Of a stretch of DNA of 64,000 nucleotides, positions 51,301 to 59,677 are shown one piece after another. The stretch is taken from positions 386,427 through 450,426 of the forward strand of contig JAJVIM010000007.1 in assembly GCA_022071955.1 (NCBI GenBank), read 5' to 3'. The stretch is from Anaerolineae bacterium. Its GTDB lineage: Bacteria > Chloroflexota > Anaerolineae > 4572-78 > J111. A program made the translations under genes and the position numbers. Numbering within the stretch: the stretch's first letter is position 1; every line of letters starts with the position of its first letter. Below the pieces are notes generated by a model. The model was not told the DNA's origin, searched no databases, and saw nothing but the letters and a program-made list of their open reading frames with translations.

Positions 51301-52389
51301 GAGCAGGGTGTACACCAATCCCCGGTTAAAAACAATGTCCAGGTCCAGCAGGCGGTAGCGCAGCATGGCGTAGGCCACGGTGATGGGAAAAACCACAAAC
51401 GGGGTAAACACTGCCGCAAAAACAGACCAAACAAACGGCGCTTCAAAACCGAGGGCGCTGGCCAACGCCCATATCGCCGCCGGGCCAAAGGCGATGACTC
51501 CGCCCCAGAAAATGAGCGTGGTTTGTCGCCGTACCAGCGTTGACAGCGTGGAATAGCGGGTGTTAATTTGCAGCAGCAGGAAAATGGCAATCGACAGGCC
51601 AATAAAAACAAAATTCCACAGCCGGCTGGCGGAGTAGGTGTGCGGGTCCGGGGCAAAATAAAAACTGTACAGATTGGCCAGCACCAGCAACAGGGCCACC
51701 CCGTAGGAGCTGACTTTTAACCACGGCCGGCGGCGGGCCAGTTTGGTGTTGATGGGAAAAACAAACGCCAGATGAATCAGCGTGGCCCCGGTCAGCGGGA
51801 AAAATATCGACCAGACCGGGGTGAGCAGGTGATACGAGTTTTGGTCAAAAATACCGCTGGCCAGGATTGAAACAGACACACAAAAAGCCACAAACACGTT
51901 ACTGCCGTGCTCTATGCCTCGCAGGCGGTAAACAATCAACCCCAAAGCCAGGTAAATCAACCCCACCAGGTAGGGCAGCCAGAAATAGATGAGCAGCCCC
52001 TGCATCGAAAACCATGTCAGCGGCAGGGCGATGTTTTTGGGTTGGTGTTGGGGGGACTCAAAGCTGGCCGAAACCGTATCGCCAACCTGTTTGCCGCGGA
52101 GCTGCATGGTCAGTTCGCGACCATTGGCCACCGGCACGCCATCTACCGCCAGCAGCCGGTCATTGGTGTTGACGCCTTGTTGGTGAGCGGCCCACTGCGG
52201 GTTAAACGAGTCTGAAACAACCATGCCCGGCAAAAACAGCGCCCCCAGAAATGGCGTCTGCGCCCAACTTTGCATAAACACCGGAGCCAGCAGATTAAAC
52301 ACAACGGCAATAACTACCAGTGCCGGAACGGCAACTCTGGTCAATTTGTGGGCTGGGGTGCTTCTTAATGAGCTATCAGAAGTATCCAT
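48346..52389 (-). CDS. Large PDZ-7TM-GAF histidine kinase
   Basis: A 1347-residue kinase from ATG 52389 (TTG 52401 is an alternative; neither has a clear RBS). Order: TM1 (about 17-40), a PDZ-like loop (QGVNTNDRLLAVDGVPVANG, about 70-90), and seven further TM helices (115-425). Four GAF domains lie at about 445-600, 620-765, 790-935 and 960-1110, each ending near a QAAIAIENAQ-type helix. HisKA follows with H-box STASHELKIPMTSIKGY, then HATPase (NLISNAYKYTPEGG, ADTGYGISEED, GTGLGLSITKRMV). Multiple GAFs suggest integration of several cytoplasmic signals. No response regulator is adjacent; the CheY-like 46526 gene is a candidate. Confidence 0.93.
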   Translation of the reverse strand: MDTSDSSLRSTPAHKLTRVAVPALVVIAVVFNLLAPVFMQSWAQTPFLGALFLPGMVVSDSFNPQWAAHQQGVNTNDRLLAVDGVPVANGRELTMQLRGKQVGDTVSASFESPQHQPKNIALPLTWFSMQGLLIYFWLPYLVGLIYLALGLIVYRLRGIEHGSNVFVAFCVSVSILASGIFDQNSYHLLTPVWSIFFPLTGATLIHLAFVFPINTKLARRRPWLKVSSYGVALLLVLANLYSFYFAPDPHTYSASRLWNFVFIGLSIAIFLLLQINTRYSTLSTLVRRQTTLIFWGGVIAFGPAAIWALASALGFEAPFVWSVFAAVFTPFVVFPITVAYAMLRYRLLDLDIVFNRGLVYTLLTLLVTIGYFLVVSLLGNLLQDTFMFRNPIVLAIFVLILVIAIEPLKQWLQAVLNRLFQRESTDYQLLLQRYGRALISTPLSSDHIAAMLAQQADEALLPETALVYLRDAAAGAFTIRYPKKSGNPQSVEVPFGLSDDLAMWLADTNNILQLSPNGHAPTGVRVSREELARLNMLNISLCVPLLGSENLLGWLALGLKKSGQPYSGDDLTFLSTLASQTTIAIENAQLLEEANRRAAELEALQKISVDIQAQTNPDSLLNFVVEQAAQLLKAEGGLVFILEPNEKTLKVVVSHNLDRDYCGQTVEMPQDVPGRVTMLGESVVVDNYRSFSGRSAAFADAQFGSVLGAPLRWGGKVRGVLVVVHKPHGPRFNEGDTWLMELFATQVAIALEQSRLLQEAQLSAHQLSILSEVSMAISSTLDLDTALQRVMDRAVEILHAEAGSLLLMDAKGKELTFEVVLGPTGADLLGVKTEVGKGIVGTVAKTSEPLIINDVSQDSRWNVKFDEATEFRTKDLLCVPMLSRDRVVGVIEVLNKQDGTVFTPNDCNLLLSFAAQAAIAIENAQIFTRTDQALAERVQELQMLQTFDIQLQKSLELPKVLDLTLNHTMDSLGVSMGLMGVLREDGEPGLYLLAQRGMPTEMGRYRIDPWPLTRGVMGRVARTGQPEMINDLSQAKDYIPKTHRTRSLLVVPVIREQKVIGVIDLESTDPDYFTQEDMSFVSILVSQAAIAIDNARLFDQVTDANQAKSEFMSTASHELKIPMTSIKGYAKLLQMGAAGSLTEKQEEFLNIISNNVDRMDRLVSDLLDVSRIEAGRIRLEIEDVQMKEVIDDVVESVQTQIKKKNLALNLDIQDNLPKIRADYNRMVQITTNLISNAYKYTPEGGQITVSVRTDNGSVDGVSVTIADTGYGISEEDQSRLFTNFFRSSDQNIRNEPGTGLGLSITKRMVESHGGELTFASELGKGTSFTFTMPLESKIPPGVEVSKR

Positions 52390-52583
52390 TGTTGAGGGCA
52401 ATGTGCCTGATTGTGGTTTTCAAAATAGGCAATCCGGGCTGGTTTTGGGTAGAACTTTGGAGGGAAAACAGTTCTGGCCGGCTTGCTACAAGCTTAATGT
52501 TAAACAGTTCAAGTTTAACATGGCGGTTGGGGCGAGTCAAGATAATTTGTGGTACTTTTTGGCGTGTGAGGTATTACTGTACC

Positions 52584-52622
52584 GGGGGTGTTTTGAGCGG
52601 CTTCGCCGCTCAAAACACCCCC
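52584..52622. repeat. 18-bp inverted repeat, TGTTTTG/GCGGC type, copy 2
   Basis: Half-site GGGGGTGTTTTGAGCGGC, 3-nt centre TTC, perfect complement, 10 nt from the stop of the first phosphofructokinase. It can serve as a terminator-like hairpin for that minus-strand gene, although there is no T run. The gap 52390-52631 otherwise shows no gene. Confidence 0.82.
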
Positions 52623-52631
52623 GAAAATCCG

Positions 52632-53789
52632 CTAATACAAAAACATTGGCTTTTGGTTAACGTGGCGAACTTTGGGCCGGTAGGCTTCTACATCGTACAG
52701 TTCATCAATGTCTACCCGTTTAATGCCTTCGGCCAGAATATTGGCCGGCACGTTGGTATATTTGCCATCTTGCAGGGCCACCATCTGGCCAAAATGCTGC
52801 TCCTGAATCAAATCCATGGCCATATTGGCAAAGTTGAAACCCACCATCAAATCGATGGAGTCTGGCGCGCCGGAGCGCATAAGATAAGCCACCTGCTGGT
52901 AAATGATGCTTTCGCCGGTGATTTTTTTGAGCGCGTCGCCGGTGATGGCCCCAATGCCGCCCAGCTTTTTGTGGCCAAAGGCATCGGCCTGGCCATACTC
53001 AATGATTTTGCCGCCGATCATGGTCGCCCCTTCTGAAATGGTCATAATGGCGTAGTTGCTGGGGTTTTGGGTTTTGTCTTTCATGATCAGTTTGGCCAAT
53101 TTTTCCGGGTCAAACGGCACTTCTGAAATGATGGCCCGGTCAACATCGGCCAGATAGGCGGAAATGAGCGAGGTTTCGCCGGAGTTGCGGCCAAACAGTT
53201 CGATGATGCCAATCCGCTCGTGCGAGCCAATGGAGGTGCGCAGGTTGTGAATAAAGTTGATGCTGCGGGTAATGGCGGTAGAAAAACCAATACAGTAATC
53301 GGTGCCGTAAACATCGTTATCCATTGTTTTGGGGATGGCCACCACCGGGAAGGCCTCGGTGTGGAGCCGGTGGGCGTAGCTCAGGGTGTCGTCGCCGCCA
53401 ATGGGAATGAGCACGTCAATCCCCAGCAGTTCCAGGTTTTTGAGCACGTGCGGCGTAAAGTCGCGGATGTCGGTATCGCTGGGGTGCCAGTCCGGTTCGC
53501 GCAAAAACAGCGGAATTTCTGACGCCTTGACTTTGGAAGGGTTGGTGCGCGAGGTGTGCAAAAATGTGCCGCCGGTGCGGTCTACGGTGCGCACGGCATG
53601 TTTATCCAGGGGGATAATCCAGTTTTTGGCATCGGCCTGGTTGTCGGCGTTGTAGTTGAGCAGGCCGCCCCATCCCCGCCGAATCCCCTGCACGGTGTGG
53701 CCTTCGTCGATGGCGCGGTTGACCACGGCTTTGATACACGGGTTCAGGCCGGGTACATCGCCGCCGCCGGTTAAAATTCCAATGTTCAT
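52632..53789 (-). CDS. 6-phosphofructokinase, diphosphate-type signature (paralogue A)
   Basis: A 385-residue PfkA-fold enzyme that phosphorylates fructose 6-phosphate. Phosphate loop [16 protein letters not shown] (131-135), PKTMDND (153-159) with catalytic Asp157, and ELFGRNSGE. In this family Asp after GGD together with Lys before TMDND is the signature of PPi-dependent enzymes, where ATP enzymes have Gly at both. PPi use is therefore predicted, which would make the step reversible. It starts at ATG 53789; the frame upstream to 53843 covers a hairpin. It follows paralogue B across a terminator. Confidence 0.9.
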   Translation of the reverse strand: MNIGILTGGGDVPGLNPCIKAVVNRAIDEGHTVQGIRRGWGGLLNYNADNQADAKNWIIPLDKHAVRTVDRTGGTFLHTSRTNPSKVKASEIPLFLREPDWHPSDTDIRDFTPHVLKNLELLGIDVLIPIGGDDTLSYAHRLHTEAFPVVAIPKTMDNDVYGTDYCIGFSTAITRSINFIHNLRTSIGSHERIGIIELFGRNSGETSLISAYLADVDRAIISEVPFDPEKLAKLIMKDKTQNPSNYAIMTISEGATMIGGKIIEYGQADAFGHKKLGGIGAITGDALKKITGESIIYQQVAYLMRSGAPDSIDLMVGFNFANMAMDLIQEQHFGQMVALQDGKYTNVPANILAEGIKRVDIDELYDVEAYRPKVRHVNQKPMFLY

Positions 53790-53826
53790 GGTTTTGCCTC
53801 TTTCTTCTTCTAACTTGAGAATCAAT

Positions 53827-53862
53827 AAAGGTGACTGGCTCACCTGTCAACCAGTCACCTTT
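53827..53862 (-). terminator. Hairpin between the two phosphofructokinase genes
   Basis: Perfect 12-bp stem AAAGGTGACTGG/CCAGTCACCTTT (53827-53838 with 53851-53862). On the minus strand it is followed by TTTATTGATT, an imperfect T-tract, so partial termination with read-through into paralogue A is likely. Confidence 0.75.
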
Positions 53863-53898
53863 AGATTAAGTAACCCTAATGGTACTGCCTGGGGTGGT

Positions 53899-55098
53899 TT
53901 ACTCCATTTCGCTGGTCATAATGAACAGCGGTTTCATTTCAAAGCTCTTGTAGTGCGGGCGCAGGCGCTCGGTGTTGTAATGTTTGCGCACATCAACCAC
54001 TTTTTTGGAACTGGTGACCACATCCAGCGGCACGTTGTCGTAGCGGCCGTTTTTGAGTACCACCAGCCGGCCGTGGATGCCGTGCAAAATCAGGTCCAAA
54101 GCCAGGTTGCCGTAGGCCATCGGCACAATCGAGTCGATGGCGTCGGGGTCGCCGCCGCGAACCATGTAGCCCAGCCGCTGGTTGATCACGTTAATGCGGT
54201 GGCCGTTGTTGTATTTGGGTGAGAGTTCTTTAAGCGCCGCCGAGACCAAATCGCCGATGCCGCCCAGTTTTTTGTGGCCAAACATATCGGTTTCCTGATC
54301 CTGAAAGACCATCTCGCCGCCGTCAAACGTGGCCCCTTCTGACACCAGCACAATGGAGTATTTGCTGGGGTTTTTGTTGCGGTCGTAGGTCATCAGATCG
54401 GTTAGCTGTTCGATGTTAAATTTGTGTTCGGGGATCACGCAGCGGTTGGCCGCGCCGGCCATCGTCGGCAGCATGGCGGTAAACCCGGCGTAGCGGCCAA
54501 AAACTTCCAGCACCAAAAAGCGCTCGTGCGAGCCGGCCGAGGTGCGGATAATGTTGGTCAGTTGAATGGTGCGGCTAACGCAGGTAGAAAAACCAATGCA
54601 GTAGTCGGTGCCGGGCACGTCGTTGTCCATTGTTTTGGGGATAGCCACCACTTTAAAGCCCTGCTGGTACAGATGTACGCCGTAGCTCAGAGTGTCGTCG
54701 CCGCCAATGGGAATGAGGTATTCAATGCCCAGCCATTCCAGGTTTTTGAGCACTTCCGGGGTCAGGTCGTTAATTTCGTCGGTATAAGTGTCGCGCAGAT
54801 GCTCCGGCACGTTTACCTTTGGCACGTGGCTGGCGCGGGTGCGCGAGGAGTGGAGGAAGGTACCGCCGGTTCGGCCGGCCCGGTTAACAATTTCTTCGGT
54901 CAGATGGATGTAGTTTTCACTGTTATCGGCCTTTTTATCACGGATAACATTCATAATCCCGGCCCAACCGCGGCGCAGGCCGATAACATCGTACCCTTCG
55001 CGCAGGGCGCGAATGGTCACGGCGCGGATGGCCGGGTTTAACCCCGGTACGTCACCACCGCCGGTCAAAATTCCAATAGTCCCTTTACTTTTTGCCAT
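53899..55098 (-). CDS. 6-phosphofructokinase, diphosphate-type signature (paralogue B)
   Basis: A 399-residue paralogue with [16 protein letters not shown] (132-136), PKTMDND (154-160) and EVFGRYAGF. It carries the same Asp/Lys pair as paralogue A, so PPi is the predicted phosphoryl donor. Relative to A it has changes in the substrate loop ([15 protein letters not shown] versus [15 protein letters not shown]) and a longer C-terminus. A and B may have different sugar-phosphate preference or form a hetero-oligomer. It starts at ATG 55098 behind GGAG and is driven by the strong promoter at 55331-55359. Confidence 0.9.
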   Translation of the reverse strand: MAKSKGTIGILTGGGDVPGLNPAIRAVTIRALREGYDVIGLRRGWAGIMNVIRDKKADNSENYIHLTEEIVNRAGRTGGTFLHSSRTRASHVPKVNVPEHLRDTYTDEINDLTPEVLKNLEWLGIEYLIPIGGDDTLSYGVHLYQQGFKVVAIPKTMDNDVPGTDYCIGFSTCVSRTIQLTNIIRTSAGSHERFLVLEVFGRYAGFTAMLPTMAGAANRCVIPEHKFNIEQLTDLMTYDRNKNPSKYSIVLVSEGATFDGGEMVFQDQETDMFGHKKLGGIGDLVSAALKELSPKYNNGHRINVINQRLGYMVRGGDPDAIDSIVPMAYGNLALDLILHGIHGRLVVLKNGRYDNVPLDVVTSSKKVVDVRKHYNTERLRPHYKSFEMKPLFIMTSEME

Positions 55099-55182
55099 TA
55101 TCAAAAACTCCGTTCTGGTGTATGTATATTTATAAAAAAAGGAGGACACCAAACTGGCCTCCCCCTTTTTCTTAACCGATAC

Positions 55183-55220
55183 AAAAAAGCGGGAAGGCCT
55201 TGTTTACGGCGTGCCTTCCC
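55183..55220 (-). terminator. Rho-independent terminator in the dnaE-phosphofructokinase gap
   Basis: Arms GGGAAGGC/GCCTTCCC (55191-55198 with 55213-55220) with a T run on the minus strand (55188-55183). It lies downstream of the promoter at 55331-55359 as well as of dnaE. It could therefore end dnaE mRNA or attenuate the phosphofructokinase transcript. Confidence 0.82.
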
Positions 55221-55330
55221 ACCTTCGTTGTGGGCAAAACAGATGCTGTGTTCTGCGCGTTTTTATGGATCGATCTCACAGCGTGGTGAGAAACCGTTTG
55301 TATTAATGTTATCCAAATATTAGCGGCCCA

Positions 55331-55359
55331 AGTATAAGTCAAAGCTATTGATCTGTCAA
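55331..55359 (-). promoter_or_regulatory. Strong sigma-70 promoter of the phosphofructokinase pair
   Basis: On the minus strand TTGACA (55359-55354), a 17-nt spacer and TATACT (55336-55331). The -35 box overlaps the dnaE stop codon. The leader to ATG 55098 is about 225 nt and contains the hairpin at 55183-55220. Confidence 0.88.
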
Positions 55360-58300
55360 TCCAATCCGGTTACAGCGATTATCTTTACCCCGGCAATTTG
55401 CTCCAATTTTTGCGATAGCGCTTCGGTGTAATGGGTGTTCTTTTCTGGAAATTCAATGGTGTAGCGCTCGCCAATTTTTATTTGAAAGGTGTCTTTGCCC
55501 GGATGGCGGGTGAGCAGTTCAAACGCGGCCCGCATGCAGTGCTTGTCTTGCGGCAGGTTGCCGCTGGGCGTAAAGGCCAGTTCTACCCGCCGTCCGCCGC
55601 CCGCCGGAGTCGACAGCGCTGGCGCAACAGGCCGCACCGGCTCAACCGCAGCCGGAATGATGACTTCTGCCGGGAGCGGGCTATGGCCATTGCTGCCGTT
55701 TTTGCCGTTGGCGTGGCCGTTAACCGGCGCGGCTTCTATCTCCGGCAGGAAATTGGGCGGCGGCTCCAGCAGCGACTCGGCCGGTTCATCGAGCACGGGT
55801 TCATCCTCAAACGAGGGTTCATCCGGCAGTACCGCCACGGCCACGGGGCGATAGGGCGCGGGTGTTTCGCCCACCGCGCCGTAAATGGTCAGTTCGTTGG
55901 TCACGGTATCGGCCAGAATTTTGGGCGGGCGGCCGTCCGGCGCATCAACCTTGCCTTTGACGACAATCAGGTTGCCCAGCGCCAGCAGGTCACGGCTGGC
56001 TTCGTAAGTACGCGGAAACAGGATGATCTCGCGCACGGCCTGCAAATCCTCAATTTCAACAAAGGCCATCGGGTCGCCTTTTTTGGTTTGGTGAGGCCGG
56101 ATGGAGTTGATCAGCCCGGCCACTACCACCTGCTGGCCGTGCAGTTCGTCCGTTACTTCACCGAGCATGGTGGTTTTGGCGGCTTTGATTTGCGGCAGAA
56201 AGCGCTGGATGGGATGGTTAGACAGGTACGCGCCGGCCAGCTCTTTTTCCCATGCCAGCAGCTCTTTGGCCGGGATTTCGGCCAGGCCGTCCGGCTCGGG
56301 GTGCAGCACCGAGCCAAGCTGCGGCGCGTCGAAGCCGTCCATATCAAACATGCTCATCTGGCCCACGCTGCTGGCTTTGTGGGTTGAGCTGGACAGGTTG
56401 ACCAGCCGGTCGATAATGGCCAGCAGCAGCGCCCGGCCGGCAAATTCATCGAGCGCGCCAACTTTGATCATCATTTCCAGCGCCTTGCGGCCCACGCTGC
56501 GCAAATCAACGCGGCTGCAAAAGTCATCGATATCAGTGAATGGACCGCCTTCGGCGCGGGCATCCATAATGGTTTGCACCGGCCCTTCGCCCACATTTTT
56601 AATGGCCGCCAGGCTGTAGGCAATGGCCGGGCTGCCGCCGGGCCGGTCGACAATGGCAAACTCGATGCTGCTGGTGTTGACGCTGGGCGGCAGCACCTCA
56701 ATGCCCATGGCCCGGCATTCGGCCAGCAGCATGCCCACCTTTTCGGTGTTGCCGCGCTCAACCGTGAGCAGGGCGGTCATATATTCTACCGGGTAGTGAG
56801 CTTTGAGGTAGGCGGTTTGGCAGGTGACCAGCGCGTAGTCGGCGGCGTGGGCCTTGTTAAAGCCGTAGCGGGCGAAAAACTCGATGTCGCCGTAAATGGC
56901 TTCGGCGGTGGCCTGCGGGATGCCGTTTTCAACCGCGCCGTTCACAAACTTGCTGCGGTGCTCTTCGATTTTTTCTTTGATCTTTTTGCCCACCGCTTTG
57001 CGAATCTGGTCGGCGTCGCCGGGGGCGTAACCGGCCAGCTCGCTGGCAATGCGGATGATCTGCTCCTGATACACAATGATGCCGTAAGTTTCGTCCAGAA
57101 TTGGCTCCAGCCGGGGATGCTTGAACTCCACCGGCTCTTTGCCGTGCATGCGGGCAATGTAAGTGGGAATGTACTCCATTGGGCCGGGGCGGAACAGCGA
57201 AATGGCGGCGACAATGTGCTCAAAGCGGGTCGGTTTCATATCGGTGAGCACGCGGCGCATGCCGCTGCCTTCAACCTGAAACACGCCGGTCACGTCGCCG
57301 CTGGCCAGCAGTTCAAACGCCTTTGCCGGCGGCGGAAAGTCCGGGTAATCGGCAAACAGGGCCGGGTTGTCCATGGGAATGTTGGACAGGTTGAACTTTA
57401 GCCCGTGCCGCTGCTCAATCAGTTCCGCCGCTTTGCGCATCACCGTGAGGGTAGACAGCCCCAAAAAATCAACCTTAAGCAGCCCAATCGACTCGCAGAT
57501 GGGGAATTCAAACTGGGTCACCGACTCAGTGATGACCGACCCCTGCGCCCGCATCACCGGCACGTATTCGTCCAGATCGCGGTCGGTAATGATAACCGCC
57601 GCGGCGTGCACCGACGAGTGACGGGCCACGCCTTCCAGATTGTGGGCAAAATCAACCAGTTGGCGCACGTGCTCTTCGGTGTCGTAGCGGTCTTTCAGCT
57701 CCCGCGAGAAAAACTCGTGCTCCATATCGAGGGCGTTGTCGATGGTGCAGGGTTTGCCGGGAATGGCGGTGATCATTTTGGCCAGTTGGTCTACTTCGGC
57801 CAGGGGGATGTCCATGGCCCGGCCCACATCGCGGATGGCGGCCCGGGCTTTCATCCGCCCAAATGAGACAATTTGGGCCACGCGCTTGTCGCCGTAACGC
57901 CGGCGAGTGTAGGCGATCATTTTTTCGCGCTGGTCGTCGGGGTAATCCAGGTCAAAGTCGGGCATCGAGATACGGCCGGGGTTGAGGAAGCGCTCAAAAA
58001 TGAGGGCGTGGCGCAGCGGGTCAATCAGGGTGATGCCGGTGGCGTAGGCCACAATGCTGCCGGCCCCGGAGCCGCGCACGTTCCACCAAATGTTTTCGGA
58101 GCGGGCGTACTCGCACAAATCCCAAACAATCAGGTAATAAACGGCAAAGCCCATGCGGTTGATGATGGCCAGTTCGTGCTCTTTGCGCTTTTGGATTTCC
58201 TCGGCGGCGGCCCGCTCGCCGTACAGTTCCACCAGCCCCTCGTCGGTCAGGTGGCGCAGCGCGCCGGCGTAATCCCGGGCCTCGATAAATTCTGCCGGGA

Positions 58301-59276
58301 TTTTGGCCAGCCACGGGTATTGTGAGGAGTGAGAAGTGAGGAGTGACGGACTGCCATTCGCTGATTCGCCATTCGCAAATTCAAACACGTCTGGCAGGTG
58401 AAAACTGCTGTCTTCCAGATCAACCTCGCACATATCGGCTATTTTCAGCGAGTTGGTGAAGGCGCTATCGGGCAGATCGGCCAGCGGGCGGAACAGTTCG
58501 CGCATTTCGGCTTCACTTTTCAGATAAAAGCCGGTGTCGGTAAATTTGAGCCGGTTGGGTTGGCTGATCAGCGATGATGTTTGCACGCACAGCAGCGTGT
58601 CGTGAGCCTTTGCATCCTGCGCGGTCACGTAATGAACATCGTTGGTAACCAGAAATTGCAGATTGTGTTTTTTGCCCCACTCAAACAGCGTTCTGTTGAT
58701 GGCCGTTAGCGCCGGGATGTTGTGCTCTTGCAGCTCAATAAAAAAGCGGTCGCGGCCAAAGACATCGATGTACCACTGCAACCGTTCCATTGCCTTTTCC
58801 GGTTGCGGCGCGCGGCCATCTTCCGGATTGAGCAGCCACGGGATTTCGGCGGCCATGCAGCCGCTGGTGCAGATGAGGCCGTCGGCGTGGCTGGCCAGGT
58901 AATCGGCGTCGATGCGCGGTTTGTAGTAAAAGCCGTTCAGTTGGGCGTCGCTGCAAATTTTGAGCAGGTTTTTGTAGCCGGTCATATTTTGAGCCAGCAG
59001 CAGCAGGTGGTGGCGCGTTTTGTCTTTCACCGGGTCGGTGCCGTTCATGGGCCGGCCGAGCGGGGTCATATACGCTTCCACGCCGATGATCGGTTTAACG
59101 CCGGCTTTTTTGCAATCGCGGAAAAACTCAACCGCGCCGTGCATCACGCCGTGGTCGGTGAGCGCCAGCGCCGGCTGGCCCAGCCGGGCGGCTTCTTTGG
59201 CCAGGGCTTTGGTGCGGCCCAACCCATCGAGCAGGGAATATTCGCTGTGACAGTGCAGGTGGCAAAAGTTTGACAT
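55356..59276 (-). CDS. dnaE: DNA polymerase III alpha subunit
   Basis: A 1306-residue replicative polymerase. The N-terminal PHP domain begins FCHLHCHSEYSLLDG with ALTDHGVMHGAVEF, so its metal ligands look intact. The catalytic acids lie in MPDFDLDYPDDQREKM (about residues 435-450) and the helix-hairpin-helix in FGFNKAHAADYALVT-like YGFNKAHAADYALV. An OB-fold lies near 1000-1080 (VVVAGLINSIRPHQTKKGDP), and the C-terminus carries an extra domain after a Pro/Glu-rich linker. Residues about 299-319 are encoded by an inserted repeat. ATG 59276 with GAGG. Confidence 0.97.
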   Translation of the reverse strand: MSNFCHLHCHSEYSLLDGLGRTKALAKEAARLGQPALALTDHGVMHGAVEFFRDCKKAGVKPIIGVEAYMTPLGRPMNGTDPVKDKTRHHLLLLAQNMTGYKNLLKICSDAQLNGFYYKPRIDADYLASHADGLICTSGCMAAEIPWLLNPEDGRAPQPEKAMERLQWYIDVFGRDRFFIELQEHNIPALTAINRTLFEWGKKHNLQFLVTNDVHYVTAQDAKAHDTLLCVQTSSLISQPNRLKFTDTGFYLKSEAEMRELFRPLADLPDSAFTNSLKIADMCEVDLEDSSFHLPDVFEFANGESANGSPSLLTSHSSQYPWLAKIPAEFIEARDYAGALRHLTDEGLVELYGERAAAEEIQKRKEHELAIINRMGFAVYYLIVWDLCEYARSENIWWNVRGSGAGSIVAYATGITLIDPLRHALIFERFLNPGRISMPDFDLDYPDDQREKMIAYTRRRYGDKRVAQIVSFGRMKARAAIRDVGRAMDIPLAEVDQLAKMITAIPGKPCTIDNALDMEHEFFSRELKDRYDTEEHVRQLVDFAHNLEGVARHSSVHAAAVIITDRDLDEYVPVMRAQGSVITESVTQFEFPICESIGLLKVDFLGLSTLTVMRKAAELIEQRHGLKFNLSNIPMDNPALFADYPDFPPPAKAFELLASGDVTGVFQVEGSGMRRVLTDMKPTRFEHIVAAISLFRPGPMEYIPTYIARMHGKEPVEFKHPRLEPILDETYGIIVYQEQIIRIASELAGYAPGDADQIRKAVGKKIKEKIEEHRSKFVNGAVENGIPQATAEAIYGDIEFFARYGFNKAHAADYALVTCQTAYLKAHYPVEYMTALLTVERGNTEKVGMLLAECRAMGIEVLPPSVNTSSIEFAIVDRPGGSPAIAYSLAAIKNVGEGPVQTIMDARAEGGPFTDIDDFCSRVDLRSVGRKALEMMIKVGALDEFAGRALLLAIIDRLVNLSSSTHKASSVGQMSMFDMDGFDAPQLGSVLHPEPDGLAEIPAKELLAWEKELAGAYLSNHPIQRFLPQIKAAKTTMLGEVTDELHGQQVVVAGLINSIRPHQTKKGDPMAFVEIEDLQAVREIILFPRTYEASRDLLALGNLIVVKGKVDAPDGRPPKILADTVTNELTIYGAVGETPAPYRPVAVAVLPDEPSFEDEPVLDEPAESLLEPPPNFLPEIEAAPVNGHANGKNGSNGHSPLPAEVIIPAAVEPVRPVAPALSTPAGGGRRVELAFTPSGNLPQDKHCMRAAFELLTRHPGKDTFQIKIGERYTIEFPEKNTHYTEALSQKLEQIAGVKIIAVTGLD
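58323..58382. repeat. Dispersed repeat inserted in the dnaE reading frame
   Basis: Units GAGTGAGAAGTGAGGAGTGA and ATTCGCTGATTCGCCATTCGC are the same elements as in intergenic tracts (GAGAAGTGAGGAGTG near 31888; ATTCGC units at 5424-5450, 37120-37145 and 62145-62165). Read through in frame on the minus strand they add about 20 residues (FANGESANGSPSLLTSHSSQ) to DnaE between otherwise conserved polymerase segments. Confidence 0.85.
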
Positions 59277-59438
59277 AGTGCGCCTCAAAATGTCAATTGT
59301 CATTGGTCACTGGTCATTTGTTTTTTACAAGTGACAAATGACTAATAACAATTGACTACTAAATATGGTAGCTTTTCTGGTGGATGTACTACAGGTTGTA
59401 GAGAGGTTATAGAACAAATGTTTTGAAGTGTATTCTTT

Positions 59439-59447
59439 ATTATACCA
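59439..59447 (-). promoter_or_regulatory. Extended -10 promoter of dnaE
   Basis: TGGTATAAT on the minus strand, the same 9-mer as in the MocR promoter. No clear -35 is visible, as is common for extended -10 promoters. The leader is about 155 nt and passes through CATTGGTCACTGGTCATTTG-type repeats (59295-59350). Confidence 0.65.
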
Positions 59448-59526
59448 CACAACGGTGAAAAACGGGGAACGCCCCGGTGGTTTTGCGGGATGTCAGTCAA
59501 AATTTTAAGGTGAAATTATCCAGGAT

Positions 59527-59672
59527 ACAGATTCAGTCTGCGGCAGCGCAACGATAAATGAAAATTTGGAGTCCAAAACTACAGTTTTGGACTCCGATCA
59601 CAATTTTTTAGAGTCGGGACAGGAATTGCCTGACTCCTGATTCCTGACCCCTGAATCCTAATTTCAAGGGAG
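59527..59672. repeat. Composite dispersed repeat with PAL-2 and RBS core
   Basis: The gap 59277-59677 contains the dnaE promoter and this copy. It has a CTGCGGCAGCGCAACGATRA-type module (59537-59557, also at 61858-61880 inverted), PAL-2 (59568-59595), CTGACTC/CTGATTC/CTGACCC heptamers (59630-59658) and the core TAATTTCAAGGGAG (59659-59672). This core points to the 3' end of the M50 gene, so this copy does not serve as an RBS for a supported gene. Confidence 0.85.
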
Positions 59673-59677
59673 CGCCG

